Assembly: GCF_019134595.1 (NCBI RefSeq)
Contig: NZ_CP077770.1
Span: 3,731,001 to 3,795,000, forward strand
From: Pseudoalteromonas shioyasakiensis
GTDB taxonomy: Bacteria; Pseudomonadota; Gammaproteobacteria; Enterobacterales; Alteromonadaceae
Direction: 5' to 3'
DNA length: 64,000 bases
Both the position numbers and the translations under genes were made by a program. Of the stretch, positions 45,479 to 54,690 are shown piece by piece (position 1 is the stretch's first letter; each line of letters starts with the position of its first letter). The notes under the pieces were generated by a model. The model was not told the DNA's origin. It did no database searches and was given only the letters and a program-made list of their open reading frames with translations.

Positions 45479-45567
45479 TGTTATTATCCTTAGCCTAAGT
45501 GTTTAACCATCCTAATCAATTGCAATACAAATTGCATCAGTGAACACTAATTAAGCAAATTACAGAC

Positions 45568-45595
45568 ACAAAAAAGCCGGCTAATTAGCCGGCTC
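45568..45595 (-). terminator. Terminator of glmS
   Basis: On the minus strand GAGCCGGCTAATTAGCCGGC is a near-perfect hairpin followed by seven T-rich bases. It lies 14 bases after the glmS stop. Confidence 0.92.
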
Positions 45596-45608
45596 TTGAT
45601 GCTTTAAC

Positions 45609-47429
45609 TTATTCAACCGTTACCGATTTTGCTAGGTTTCGAGGTTGGTCTACGTCGGTGCCTTTAATAACTGCAACGTAGTATGAAAGCAGCTGTAGTG
45701 GAATTGTATATACAACTGGGGCAATCACGTCATCTACATGGTTTACGTTGATTACACGCATTGTTTCGTCAGATTCAAACGCTGAGTCTTTGTCTGCGAA
45801 TACATAGATAATACCGCCACGGGCACGTACTTCTTCTACGTTTGATTTAAGCTTTTCTAGTAGCTCGTTGTTTGGTGCCACAACAATGATTGGCATGTCG
45901 GCATCAATTAACGCAAGAGGGCCATGCTTAAGCTCACCCGCTGCGTATGCTTCGGCGTGAATGTATGAAATCTCTTTCAGCTTAAGTGCACCTTCCATCG
46001 CGATTGGGTACTGTGAACCACGACCTAAGAACAGTGAGTGGTGCTTATCAGCGAATTCTTCAGCTAAATCTTCAATACCTTCTGCAAGCAGTAATGCTTC
46101 TTCTAACTTGTTAGGAAGTGTTTTAATTGCATTCACAATCGCACTTTGATCTAAGCCTTTTTCTTGGGCAATAGATGCTGTTAGCATTAATAAGCCAACA
46201 AGCTGTGTGGTGAAGGCTTTCGTTGATGCAACACCAATTTCAGCACCGGCTTTAGTCATAAAGGCTAAATCAGATTCACGTACTAATGATGAACCCGGTA
46301 CGTTACAAATGGTCATTGACGCCATGTAACCTTGCTGTTTTGCAAGACGAAGTGCAGCAAGTGTATCGGCTGTTTCACCAGACTGTGAAATGGTCACAAG
46401 TAAGCTGTTTTCATGTACAAATGATTCGCGGTAACGGAACTCAGAAGCAATCTCGACGTTACAGCTCACACCAGCAAACTGTTCAAGCCAGTAACGAGCA
46501 ACCATACCTGAGTGGTATGAAGTACCACAGGCAATAATTTGCACGTGTTTTACGTCTTTAAAGATTTGCTGAGCGCTTTCGCCAAAGGCATCAATCGCGA
46601 CAGTGTCATTAACTAGGCGGCCATCAAGGGTGTTACGTACAGCAAGCGGCTGTTCGTAAATTTCTTTCAGCATGTAGTGACGATATTCGCCTTTACCTGA
46701 TGCATCTTGCGTAATGTTTGATTCAATCACTTCGCGCTCAACTGCATCGCCGTTTGCATCAAAGATTTCAACACTGTCACGGGTAATACGAGCAACATCA
46801 CCTTCTTCAAGGTAAATAAAACTACGAGTAACAGGTAATAAAGCGAGTTGGTCAGAGGCAATAAAGTTCTCACCAAGACCTAAACCAATCACCAGTGGGC
46901 TACCTGAGCGCGCTACGATGATTTCGTTATCGTTCGCTTTATCAAAAACAACCGTACCAAATGCACCTTCAAACTGCTTAACTGCAGCTTGCACTGCAGC
47001 TAGTAACGTATCGTGCTGTTGGCGAAGTTGGTGAATAAGGTGCACCATAACTTCAGTATCTGTTTCTGATAAAAACTCATAACCGTCGCCTTTAAGCGCA
47101 TCGCGTAGGCTGGCATGGTTTTCGATAATACCGTTATGAACTAGGGCAATTTCGCTATTCGAAACATGTGGGTGAGCATTCGCTTCGGTTACACTACCAT
47201 GGGTAGCCCAGCGTGTATGTGCGATACCGGTAGTACCTTTAACAGCTGCATCATTGAGTGCCGCTTCAAGGTTCGCAACCTTACCTACTGCTTTTACAGT
47301 GTTAAGCTCAGTACCTTTAAGTAAAGCCACACCTGCTGAGTCATAGCCACGGTATTCAAGGCGTTTTAGGCCTTCAACAAGAATTTTATTTACTGGGCGT
47401 TCTGCAACAGCCCCAACGATTCCACACAT
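45609..47429 (-). CDS. glmS: Glutamine-fructose-6-phosphate aminotransferase
   Basis: Makes glucosamine 6-phosphate from fructose 6-phosphate and glutamine, for peptidoglycan and LPS. 606 residues from ATG 47429, so that Cys2 ([12 protein letters not shown]) is the N-terminal nucleophile; AAAGGAGAG lies upstream. The in-frame start at 47453 would bury that Cys. The glutaminase domain (2-240) is followed by two SIS domains with [14 protein letters not shown] and [12 protein letters not shown], ending AKSVTVE. It follows a DeoR-family regulator gene; a leader hairpin is at 47450-47468. Confidence 0.98.
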   Translation of the reverse strand: MCGIVGAVAERPVNKILVEGLKRLEYRGYDSAGVALLKGTELNTVKAVGKVANLEAALNDAAVKGTTGIAHTRWATHGSVTEANAHPHVSNSEIALVHNGIIENHASLRDALKGDGYEFLSETDTEVMVHLIHQLRQQHDTLLAAVQAAVKQFEGAFGTVVFDKANDNEIIVARSGSPLVIGLGLGENFIASDQLALLPVTRSFIYLEEGDVARITRDSVEIFDANGDAVEREVIESNITQDASGKGEYRHYMLKEIYEQPLAVRNTLDGRLVNDTVAIDAFGESAQQIFKDVKHVQIIACGTSYHSGMVARYWLEQFAGVSCNVEIASEFRYRESFVHENSLLVTISQSGETADTLAALRLAKQQGYMASMTICNVPGSSLVRESDLAFMTKAGAEIGVASTKAFTTQLVGLLMLTASIAQEKGLDQSAIVNAIKTLPNKLEEALLLAEGIEDLAEEFADKHHSLFLGRGSQYPIAMEGALKLKEISYIHAEAYAAGELKHGPLALIDADMPIIVVAPNNELLEKLKSNVEEVRARGGIIYVFADKDSAFESDETMRVINVNHVDDVIAPVVYTIPLQLLSYYVAVIKGTDVDQPRNLAKSVTVE

Positions 47430-47449
47430 AATCTCTCCTTTTGCACATG

Positions 47450-47468
47450 CCAAAGTGTTTTACTTTGG
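47450..47468 (-). promoter_or_regulatory. Hairpin in the glmS 5' leader
   Basis: CCAAAGT and ACTTTGG pair over 7 bases with a 5-base loop (minus strand CCAAAGTAAAACACTTTGG). It ends 21 bases before the glmS ATG and just before the ribosome site AAAGGAG. It is too short for the glmS ribozyme and is not a known riboswitch. A role in translation control is possible but unproven. Confidence 0.45.
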
Positions 47469-47525
47469 GCGAGATGTGTTGTCATAAAATGATGCGTAAT
47501 AAGGTGTTGTCGGTCTTATTACGGG

Positions 47526-48296
47526 TTATTCAATTTCTGCACAGATCAGCTGTACACCACATGCTGTTATCGCCTCGCGCTTATCTGCGCTTAGGTTGTT
47601 GTCTGTGATAACTGTGGTTACACGCTGCCAAGGCAGTTCTAAATTCGGTATTCTTCGGCCAATTTTTTCTGACTCAACCATCACCACTACCTCTCGGGCA
47701 GCTTCAGCCATCACTTGGCTAAGCCCTACTAATTCATTGAAGGTTGTAGTACCTCTATCAATATCAATGCCATCGGCACCAATAAAGAGTTGGTCAAAGT
47801 CGTAAGAGCGAAGAACATTCTCCGCAACTTGGCCCTGAAACGATTCTGAATGTGGATCCCAAGTCCCGCCGGTCATCAAAAGTGTTGGCTCATTTTCTAA
47901 TGAAAGCAGTCGGTTAGCGACATTAATAGCATTTGTCATCACCACTAAACCGCGTTTACTAGCAAGCTCAGGGATCATCGCCGCTGTAGTTCGGCCGCTA
48001 TCAATGATGATGCGGTTATGATCTTTAATAAGCTTTGCAGCCGCCTGTGCGATTGCCATTTTGCGAAGCGAGTCGCTTTTCTCGTTGCTATTTGCAACGA
48101 TTTCTTGTGGCAGTGCAATGGCACCACCGTAACGGCGTAGTAACAAGCCACTTTTTTCAAGGGCTGTCAGATCTTTACGTATCGTCACTTCAGAGGTTTG
48201 AAACTGCTCTGCTAACGCTTCAACAGCAACTTCACCAAGTTCATTCACTTGACTTAAGATAGTATGGCGACGTTGTTGAGTGTTTCGTTTTGTCAT
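47526..48296 (-). CDS. DeoR-family transcriptional regulator of glmS region
   Basis: 256 residues from ATG 48296 (MTKRNTQQRRHTILSQV); the frame is open to 48362 but that region holds the operator. The N-terminal HTH has VEALAEQFQTSEVTIRKDLTALEKSGLLLRRYGGAI, the DeoR fingerprint. The C-terminal sugar-phosphate sensor contains KLIKDHNRIIIDSGRTTA, TNAINVANRL and LFIGADGID. It is 96 bases upstream of glmS in the same direction, so it probably senses an amino-sugar phosphate and controls glmS and itself. The ligand is inferred. Confidence 0.92.
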   Translation of the reverse strand: MTKRNTQQRRHTILSQVNELGEVAVEALAEQFQTSEVTIRKDLTALEKSGLLLRRYGGAIALPQEIVANSNEKSDSLRKMAIAQAAAKLIKDHNRIIIDSGRTTAAMIPELASKRGLVVMTNAINVANRLLSLENEPTLLMTGGTWDPHSESFQGQVAENVLRSYDFDQLFIGADGIDIDRGTTTFNELVGLSQVMAEAAREVVVMVESEKIGRRIPNLELPWQRVTTVITDNNLSADKREAITACGVQLICAEIE

Positions 48297-48312
48297 AAAG
48301 TGAACCACATAA

Positions 48313-48348
48313 GTTTCGTTTCGAAAGTTTTGAGATTTTAAACGAAAC
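48313..48348. promoter_or_regulatory. Putative DeoR-family operator (GTTTCGTTT inverted repeat)
   Basis: GTTTCGTTT (48313-48321) and AAACGAAAC (48340-48348) form a perfect 9-bp inverted repeat spaced by 18 bases, and a third TTTCGTTT word occurs at 48283-48290, just inside the regulator gene. It lies 17 bases upstream of the regulator's start, so autoregulation is likely. The remaining upstream sequence also serves the divergent acetyltransferase gene. Confidence 0.6.
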
Positions 48349-48451
48349 AATATAAATGGCAAGTGAATGATCGTTAACCTACACAGCTTTAATTTTGATC
48401 TTCATCACCAACACGCTAAGCTATTGGCAAAAATAACCATGAACATGCCCG

Positions 48452-48979
48452 ATGAAAGAGTTTAATAGCCTCGATAAGTCCTTACTCGAACAACGAAAAA
48501 ATACCCATGAAATTTGCCGTTTATTTGCCAAAAGCCCAAGTAAAGGCAATTTAAAACGACTAAAAGGCATGTTTGCTCACTGTGGAGAGCAGGTTGTTAT
48601 TGAAGCGGGTTTTCATTGTGATTATGGCAGTGGTATTAAAATAGGTGATCGAACCTTCATAAATATTAACTGTACTGTACTCGATGCACCGCTAACTGAT
48701 GCGCAAATTACGATAGGCGATGACTGCTTAATAGGCCCTAATGTGCAAATACTCGCGGTATCGCATGCAGTAAACCCAACCGAGCGTTTAGCAAAATCTA
48801 ACTTTGCAGCGCCGATTAGCATCGACAACAATGTATGGATTGGTGCTGGCGCGATTATACTTGCGGGTATTAAAATTGCTGATAATGCCGTGATTGGCGC
48901 AGGGGCAATAGTTACCAAAGATGTCGCGGCAAATACTCTAGTAGCAGGTAACCCTGCGGTGAAGGTCAAAGACCTTTAA
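48452..48979 (+). CDS. Sugar O-acetyltransferase, left-handed beta-helix (Maa/LacA/NodL-like)
   Basis: 175 residues. The N-terminal helical segment (1-45) is followed by hexapeptide repeats forming a left-handed beta-helix: IGDRTFININCTVLD, ITIGDDCLIGPNVQILAVSH and VWIGAGAIILAGIKIADNAVIGAGAIV, ending VAGNPAVKVK. The catalytic His is in AVSHAVNPTER. Acetyl-CoA-dependent acetylation of a sugar is expected; maltose, galactoside or Nod-factor-type specificity cannot be assigned. It is divergent from the DeoR-family regulator, so it may belong to its regulon. REP-like repeats follow. Confidence 0.92.
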   Translation: MKEFNSLDKSLLEQRKNTHEICRLFAKSPSKGNLKRLKGMFAHCGEQVVIEAGFHCDYGSGIKIGDRTFININCTVLDAPLTDAQITIGDDCLIGPNVQILAVSHAVNPTERLAKSNFAAPISIDNNVWIGAGAIILAGIKIADNAVIGAGAIVTKDVAANTLVAGNPAVKVKDL

Positions 48980-48990
48980 CTCTCATACCG

Positions 48991-49371
48991 ACGCGCTAAA
49001 GCATGCCCTACTGTCGTCATTTATGGTGACAAAGAATACATATTAACGCGCTAAAGCACGCCCTACGTAGGTTGTCATTTATGGCGACAAAGAATATATA
49101 CTAACGCGCTAAAGCACGTCCTACGTAGGTCGCCATTTATGGCGACAAAGAATACATACTAACGCGCTAAAGCACGTCCTACCGTAGGTCGTCATTTATG
49201 GCGACAAAGAATATATACTAACGTGCTAAAGCACGTCCTATGTAGGTCGTCATTTATGGCGACAAAGAATACATACTAACGCGCTAAAGCACGCCCTACG
49301 TAGATTTTCATTTATGGCGAGAAAGAATACATACTAACGCGCTAAAGCACGTCGTCGTCATTTATGGCGAC
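48991..49371 (+). repeat. REP-like tandem array, left of the RAYT gene (7 units of 55-59 bp)
   Basis: Units start at 48991, 49046, 49104, 49162, 49221, 49279 and 49337, each beginning ACGCGCTAAAGCACG. Each unit carries small palindromes: ACGTGCTAAAGCACGT (perfect in the fifth unit), CCTACGTAGG, and GTCGCCATTTATGGCGAC (perfect in the third), followed by AAAGAATACATACTA. All units have the same orientation. The last is truncated and runs up to the RAYT gene. This is the usual form of REP elements acted on by RAYT proteins, not CRISPR, as there are no unique spacers. Confidence 0.9.
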
Positions 49372-49377
49372 AATCAA

Positions 49378-49824
49378 TCACAAGAAAACAGAATTCCAAT
49401 ATGGATAACTACCTAAGTTATCTACAAGCTTTTTTCTCAAAGGGTTTGCTGCTATGTATCTGGCTACTGCTATTCTACTTTCTTCTTCACGTAGTGCATG
49501 GTCATAGTAAGCAGGTTGCCACACCGTTTGCGAAAAACTACGTATCTTGTTTATCTCTCTAGCAGAAATACCTTTTAGATGACCAACTGTACTACCCAAG
49601 CTACTTTCGCTAAGCCTTAATAAACCATGAAAATGATCGGGCATAAGAACCCAAGTTAACCAGCAGCATTGATGTGATAGTTCATTTATTTCAATACACC
49701 TACAAAATACTTTTGCTAAGTTATGATCAGTGAACAGTGCTTTTCTGTTATGACAGTTGAATGTAATGAAATATTCACCTGATTGAATTGAAACTCGTCC
49801 TTTCTTTAGATGACTCCAGCTCAT
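49378..49824 (-). CDS. REP-associated tyrosine transposase (RAYT, Y1-type)
   Basis: 148 residues. Family blocks are GEYFITFNCHNRKALF, the HUH motif in WVLMPDHFHGLL, and a catalytic Tyr in EESRIAVARYIAANPLRKKLV. These match IS200/IS605-like Y1 transposases (PF01797) of the RAYT subclass, single-copy proteins that bind and move REP elements. AAGGA lies seven bases before the ATG. The gene sits inside an array of seven plus three REP-like units. It has no signs of decay, so the unit may be active. Confidence 0.93.
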   Translation of the reverse strand: MSWSHLKKGRVSIQSGEYFITFNCHNRKALFTDHNLAKVFCRCIEINELSHQCCWLTWVLMPDHFHGLLRLSESSLGSTVGHLKGISAREINKIRSFSQTVWQPAYYDHALREEESRIAVARYIAANPLRKKLVDNLGSYPYWNSVFL

Positions 49825-49872
49825 GAAAAATCCTTTTTCATAAAATTGTAGAACATTAAATATAGTAGATTA

Positions 49873-50036
49873 ACGCGCTAAAGCACGTCCAACGTAGGTT
49901 GCCATTTATGGCGACAAAGAATACATACTAACGCGCTAAAGCACGTCCTACCGTAGGTCGTCATTTATGACGACACAGAATACATATTAACGCGCTAAAG
50001 CACGTCCTACCGTAGGTCGTCATTTATGGCGACTCA
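49873..50036 (+). repeat. REP-like tandem array, right of the RAYT gene (3 units)
   Basis: Units start at 49873, 49931 and 49990, with the same consensus and orientation as the left array; spacing is 58-59 bases. The last unit ends with GTCATTTATGGCGAC before ordinary intergenic sequence. The array and RAYT gene together occupy about 1.05 kb. Confidence 0.9.
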
Positions 50037-50046
50037 TTTAAAACTA

Positions 50047-50074
50047 AAAAAGCCCAGCTGTATTGCTGGGCTTA
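50047..50074 (-). terminator. Terminator of the ABC efflux operon
   Basis: On the minus strand, AAGCCCAGC and GCTGGGCTT arms flank ATACA and are followed by six T. It lies 22 bases after the permease stop codon. Confidence 0.9.
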
Positions 50075-50095
50075 TAATTAGGAGTTAGTTAACTA

Positions 50096-52492
50096 TTATT
50101 CATATCGTAAGATAAGCGATGGTCTGGTGCTTGCGGCCTTAAAGGCTAAACTTGCAACAGTAACCCAAGTAATGGCGGCCACCGCGGCGGCGGCAACTAA
50201 ATACACCCATACAGCTTGTTCAATACGGTCATTAAAGTTTGCTAACCAATCACCTACCAAGAAGTAAGTCACTGGATACGCAATAGCAATACTGAGCGCC
50301 ACCAGCACTAAGAACTCTTTAGCAATGATATTTACGATACTAATGCGAGATGCACCTAGCACTTTTCGAACGGCCACTTCTTTTTGACGACGCACTGTTG
50401 CAAACGAAGCCAAACCAAAGGTACCTAAACAAGTTAAGAACACTGCAAGACAGGTAAAGATTAAAACGACATTCGAAATTCGCTCATCACCTTTTAACAG
50501 GGTTTTGTAGTTGTCTGCGAGTAAGTTAATTTTTGGCTCATAGATATTGGCTGAGCTTGCTAATACTTCAGCGATCTGAGCTTTAATATAAGGCAAGTTT
50601 TGCTGATCAATCGTTAAAATTAATTCTGATACAGGTGATAAAAAGTTAAAGCCACATAAGAACATAATATTTGAGTTGGCATCTTTAGCATTACCTACTT
50701 TTACATCTTCAACCACACCTACAACACGCATATCTACGCCACGACCTGAGTCTTTAATTACCTTACCGATAATGTCACTCATGTTAGTGTAACCCGCTTG
50801 CCTTGCGACAGACTCAGTCACAATAGTACCCGTACTTGTTACTCCATTTGCACGGCTTGCCCAATCACCAGCAAATTCACGGCTAAAGTCACGACCAGCA
50901 ACCAGTTTTAATCCTAGTGTTTTTACAACATTGTAGCTTGCGCCAACAACAGGCGTTAAGCTGCCAGACGCTTCACCATTTGGCCACGTTGGCATAAGTG
51001 TATTATTGATTGAAACAGTTAAACGGGTATCAATGACTGTTGTTTGCTGTACGCCTTGAATTGCACTAATACGGTTAACTAAGGCATTTTTTTCTTTTGT
51101 GAATACTTCGCCTACAGGTAGCTCTGAAATAACCAATCTTTGCGTCGTTTCATAGCCTAAAGGTAAGCTTTGTAAGTAAGTTAATTGCTTTAACAAGGTA
51201 ATAGAGGCAATGATTAAACCTATTGCTAGTGAAGCCTGTAAGGTTAGTAAGCTCTTACGAACCCATATTGCTGTATTACCACGCTGTAAGTCACCACTTA
51301 AAACGCGCTTTGCACTGAATGACGAAATAAAGAATGCAGGATAAAGCCCAGCTAATATGCCCACAGCAATTGCGACCACAATAATCGCAATGCCAAATTC
51401 AGAGGCATAATTCACGACCAATTCGCGGTCTACTAGTTGGTTAAAGCTTGGTAAAAATAGTTCTACTAAAGCACATGCAATCACCATTGAAAGCATTGAG
51501 ACCAACACAGATTCAGATAGAAATTGCGTTACTAATTGGCCCTTACTTGCGCCAAGCGCTTTACGCACACCCACTTCTTTTGCACGTTTAGTCGATTGAG
51601 CGACGGTCATATTGATAAAGTTAAAACCTGCAATAAGAATCAGTAACACACTTAAACCAACACAGATCATCACCACTTGTTTAGCACCACCCGCTTTCAT
51701 CTCAAACGGTGATTTAGCCGTTAGGTGCAAATCAAGTAATGGATGCAGCTCTAAACTAACTTGCTCTAGCATCGAATCGCTAAAAAAGCGTTCTGTTAAG
51801 GTTTTAGCTAATGCATCTGTATCGGTGCCCTCTGCTACACGCATATAAACATAACTACTGTTGATATCTATTTTGTTTGGATCATGCTTAACATAAACAA
51901 GGTTTTTAAAGGCAAAGTGAGTGTTGTCTGTTAAGTCTGAAAACACGGCACGCACTGTGTACTGCCCTTGTTCATGCGTTAGTGTTTCACCAATCACATC
52001 AGTGCGGCCAAAAATACGCAGTGCTTCTGATTCACTTAAAGCGAGGCTATCTGGTGTACTCATTGCGGTTTTTAAGTCACCCGCAATCGTCTCCATAGCA
52101 ATAAAGTTTTCAATATTTGCTGTAGCACCATATAAGGCATTTAACTTATAGCCTTGGTTGCGGTAACTCACATCAACCATGGCTTCACGAGTCAGCTCGA
52201 CCATAGTTAATCCGAACACTTCTTCAACTTGGCTGTAATCTTCGGCCTGCTTTGACTGCACATAATTAAAAATAGGCACCACAGCTAAACCAAGTTTAGA
52301 GAAGTCTTGGCCAACGCGATAAACACGCTCCGCATGAGGCTGTTGGCTATCGTACGAAAGCTCATTTTTTGCAAACAAAGCAACTAGAATTGCCGCAGCT
52401 AAGCCCACACTTAAACCCAGAACATTTAAAATAAAGTGCTGTTTTTGGTTTTTAAACGCACGCAGCGCGGTGATCAAATAACTTAAAATCAT
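50096..52492 (-). CDS. MacB-like/FtsX-family ABC transporter permease
   Basis: 798 residues from ATG 52492, one base after the ATPase stop; GAGGTGG lies within the ATPase end. Two repeated halves, each with a MacB periplasmic domain and FtsX membrane domain: an N-terminal helix (FILNVLGLSVGLAAAILVAL), a first FtsX core with KRAKEVGVRKALGASKGQLV and a second with RRQKEVAVRKVLGASRISIV. About eight membrane helices. The type exports antimicrobial compounds, lipoproteins or signals; the substrate is unknown. It is the last gene of the membrane fusion-ATPase-permease operon, probably under sigma-54 control. Confidence 0.92.
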   Translation of the reverse strand: MILSYLITALRAFKNQKQHFILNVLGLSVGLAAAILVALFAKNELSYDSQQPHAERVYRVGQDFSKLGLAVVPIFNYVQSKQAEDYSQVEEVFGLTMVELTREAMVDVSYRNQGYKLNALYGATANIENFIAMETIAGDLKTAMSTPDSLALSESEALRIFGRTDVIGETLTHEQGQYTVRAVFSDLTDNTHFAFKNLVYVKHDPNKIDINSSYVYMRVAEGTDTDALAKTLTERFFSDSMLEQVSLELHPLLDLHLTAKSPFEMKAGGAKQVVMICVGLSVLLILIAGFNFINMTVAQSTKRAKEVGVRKALGASKGQLVTQFLSESVLVSMLSMVIACALVELFLPSFNQLVDRELVVNYASEFGIAIIVVAIAVGILAGLYPAFFISSFSAKRVLSGDLQRGNTAIWVRKSLLTLQASLAIGLIIASITLLKQLTYLQSLPLGYETTQRLVISELPVGEVFTKEKNALVNRISAIQGVQQTTVIDTRLTVSINNTLMPTWPNGEASGSLTPVVGASYNVVKTLGLKLVAGRDFSREFAGDWASRANGVTSTGTIVTESVARQAGYTNMSDIIGKVIKDSGRGVDMRVVGVVEDVKVGNAKDANSNIMFLCGFNFLSPVSELILTIDQQNLPYIKAQIAEVLASSANIYEPKINLLADNYKTLLKGDERISNVVLIFTCLAVFLTCLGTFGLASFATVRRQKEVAVRKVLGASRISIVNIIAKEFLVLVALSIAIAYPVTYFLVGDWLANFNDRIEQAVWVYLVAAAAVAAITWVTVASLAFKAASTRPSLILRYE

Positions 52493-52493
52493 G

Positions 52494-53195
52494 TTATGCC
52501 ACCTCTGCTGTTTGTTGAACACGGTTAGCTTTATCTACCATCACTTGGCCATCAAGTAAGCGCACTAAACGGTCAGCATAATTGCCTTCTTTTTCTGAGT
52601 GGGTAACAACAATTACCGTGGTACCTTCGCGATTTAGCTCACGCAGTATCGCCATGACTTCATCACCATTTTTTGAATCAAGGTTACCCGTAGGCTCATC
52701 CGCTAAGATGAGTTTTGGATTAATAACAAGAGCTCGGGCTACCGCTACACGTTGCTGCTGACCGCCCGATAGCTGCTGCGGTAAGTGATCTGCTCTATGG
52801 TCGATTGCAACACGTTTTAAGATTGCTTCTACTCGCTGCTTACGTTCACTTTTTGAGATATTTTGATACTGTAATGGCAGCTCAACGTTTTCAAATACTG
52901 TTAATTCATCAATTAAGTTAAAGCTTTGGAAAACAAAACCAATTGACGCTTTTCTAAGTGTCGCTAATTGTTTTTCACCAAACCCAGCTATGTCTTGGCC
53001 TAAAAATTCAAAACTACCTGCTGATGGCGAATCCAACATACCTAAAATAGAGAGTAATGTTGATTTACCACAGCCAGATGGTCCCATAATGGCAAGAAAC
53101 TCGCCTTCGTTTACATGTAAGTTAATGTTATTAAGCGCTGTTGTTTCAACATCTTGAGTACGGAATACGCGTGATAAGTTAGTTAATTTAATCAT
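52494..53195 (-). CDS. ABC transporter ATP-binding protein (MacB/LolD-type)
   Basis: 233 residues with Walker [10 protein letters not shown], signature LSGGQQQR, Walker [14 protein letters not shown] and the switch His in VVTHSEKEG. It energises the adjacent FtsX-type permease. It starts 11 bases after the membrane fusion gene. The order membrane fusion, ATPase, permease is typical of tripartite or mechanotransmission ABC systems. Confidence 0.97.
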   Translation of the reverse strand: MIKLTNLSRVFRTQDVETTALNNINLHVNEGEFLAIMGPSGCGKSTLLSILGMLDSPSAGSFEFLGQDIAGFGEKQLATLRKASIGFVFQSFNLIDELTVFENVELPLQYQNISKSERKQRVEAILKRVAIDHRADHLPQQLSGGQQQRVAVARALVINPKLILADEPTGNLDSKNGDEVMAILRELNREGTTVIVVTHSEKEGNYADRLVRLLDGQVMVDKANRVQQTAEVA

Positions 53196-53206
53196 TGTTT
53201 TTATCC

Positions 53207-54460
53207 TTAAAATTGTAGTTGTTGTGCTTTATCAAAGTTGCTGTAGCTAGAGGTGATCACGCGATCTCCGGCGCTTAGGCCACTTAACACTTCATAATAG
53301 TTTTGATTCTTTTTGCCAAGATGAATGTCTTTTCTTACTGCACGATTGCCATCTTTTTCCATGACATAAACCCAGTTACCCCCTGAGCTGGTAAAAAATG
53401 CGCCGCGTTCAAGTAATAAAGCAGTGCCTTTGCTATCACCTAGCATCAGCTGTACATCAAGGCTTTGCCCACGCTTTATATTGCTCGTACCATTGGGTAA
53501 ATCAACTTCAACCTGAAACTGTGATTGCTGAACACGACTATCAATTTTGCTAACTGTTGCCGCAATTTCGCCTTGCTCATGTTCAATAAGCACTTGCATA
53601 CCTGTTTGAACTTGGCTTAGGTAAAACTCATCTAGTCGCACAACTAACTTGTATTCATTAGGAATATCAATCTGCCCTAGGCGAGCACCACGGCCTTTTG
53701 ATTCACCAATTTCAACATCAAGCTCACTTAAATAACCATCGGCAGGTGCTGTTACGAGTAAGTTTTCAAGGTTCTTACGCGCAAACTGTAGGTTTTTCTC
53801 TAGCATATCGGCACTGTCTTTTAGCTGGGCTACTTGGACTTCACGAATACTGTTTTCTTGCTTTTGACGCTCAAGGGTTAGTTCTTTACGCGCTTTGTAA
53901 TACGCTAAGTCTTCTTGAATTTCAGATAATTGCTCTTGTGCTAACACACCCGTTTTCACTAGCGGCTGAGTTTGTTTTAAGCGACGCGATAAATGTGTGA
54001 TTTTAAGATCGATTTCAAGCAAATCACGGCGTAAGTTTAAACGGCTGGTTTCCATATTCATTTGCGTGTTGCGTAAAAAGTTAAGCTGCTCAGTCACCTG
54101 TGCTTCACGGCTCATTACATCAAGCTGCAAATTGGTATTGCTTAAACGCACAAGTGGTTGGCCTTTTTTAACAAATTCACCCTGCTCAACAAGTCGCTCT
54201 TCAACTTGGCCTCCGGCAATGGTGTCGAGGTAAATAGTAGTACGAGGCATAACTTGACCACGAAGACTTAAAGCATCAACAAATTCACCTTGTTGTACTG
54301 TGCTAATCGTTAAGCTTGTCGCGGTTACTTGCTGACTACGACCTGTTTGCTCAGTTTGCGTGAAACCATAAGCTGCAGCCGCAACAGCTAAGCATGCAGC
54401 TGCTATTACTGATTTCTTAAAAAATGCTTTGTTATTTGAGCGTGTAATTTTCTTATCCAT
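53207..54460 (-). CDS. Periplasmic adaptor (membrane fusion protein, HlyD/MacA-like)
   Basis: 417 residues. N-terminal anchor (about 16-34), lipoyl half-motifs around IYLDTIAGGQVEERLVEQGEFVKKGQPLVRL and LLVTAPADGYLSELDVEIGE, a coiled-coil hairpin between them (about 120-240) and a beta-barrel with a C-terminal domain ending in YSNFDKAQQLQF. It links the inner-membrane ABC transporter to an outer-membrane channel such as TolC. It is the first gene after the sigma-54-like promoter at 54504-54522 and is divergent from the NtrC-type regulator. Confidence 0.93.
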   Translation of the reverse strand: MDKKITRSNNKAFFKKSVIAAACLAVAAAAYGFTQTEQTGRSQQVTATSLTISTVQQGEFVDALSLRGQVMPRTTIYLDTIAGGQVEERLVEQGEFVKKGQPLVRLSNTNLQLDVMSREAQVTEQLNFLRNTQMNMETSRLNLRRDLLEIDLKITHLSRRLKQTQPLVKTGVLAQEQLSEIQEDLAYYKARKELTLERQKQENSIREVQVAQLKDSADMLEKNLQFARKNLENLLVTAPADGYLSELDVEIGESKGRGARLGQIDIPNEYKLVVRLDEFYLSQVQTGMQVLIEHEQGEIAATVSKIDSRVQQSQFQVEVDLPNGTSNIKRGQSLDVQLMLGDSKGTALLLERGAFFTSSGGNWVYVMEKDGNRAVRKDIHLGKKNQNYYEVLSGLSAGDRVITSSYSNFDKAQQLQF

Positions 54461-54503
54461 GTTGACGCCTTTAAGTTATCTAGGTGCTAATTACCTATAG
54501 ATA

Positions 54504-54522
54504 AAACAACTCTTGTGCCAAC
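54504..54522 (-). promoter_or_regulatory. Sigma-54 promoter of the ABC efflux operon
   Basis: On the minus strand TTGGCACAAGAGTTGTTTT matches the -24/-12 consensus (TGGCAC, then N5, TTGC) at all key positions except the final C, which is T. GG and GT are spaced 10 bases apart, as required. It lies about 45-60 bases before the membrane fusion start, and the NtrC-type activator is encoded divergently next to it. Confidence 0.7.
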
Positions 54523-54580
54523 TTTTATTTTTATTAAATTACAACAGCTTATACAAAAACCGACAAGTGTGTATATAATC

Positions 54581-54637
54581 AAGTGTCCGCTTATAGAACA
54601 CTTCAAAACCCATATATCGTCCATAAATGGACACTCT
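54581..54637. promoter_or_regulatory. Two palindromic activator sites for the NtrC-type regulator
   Basis: Site A (54581-54603) has AAGTGT and ACACTT ends with an 11-base centre. Site B (54616-54637) has a GTCCAT-AA-ATGGAC palindrome. Both share AGTGTCC, in opposite orientation, and a weaker AGTGTTCC occurs at 54658-54665. They lie 60-135 bases upstream of the sigma-54 promoter and just before the regulator gene, as expected for enhancer sites that also allow autoregulation. Confidence 0.6.
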
Positions 54638-54690
54638 TACTATTTTCAATTAGTCTTAGTGTTCCCATAAAGGAATAATAATAAATAGCT

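Noticed and set aside
48991..50036. CRISPR array
   Set aside because: Repeats are direct 58-base units without unique spacers; they are palindromic and flank a RAYT gene.
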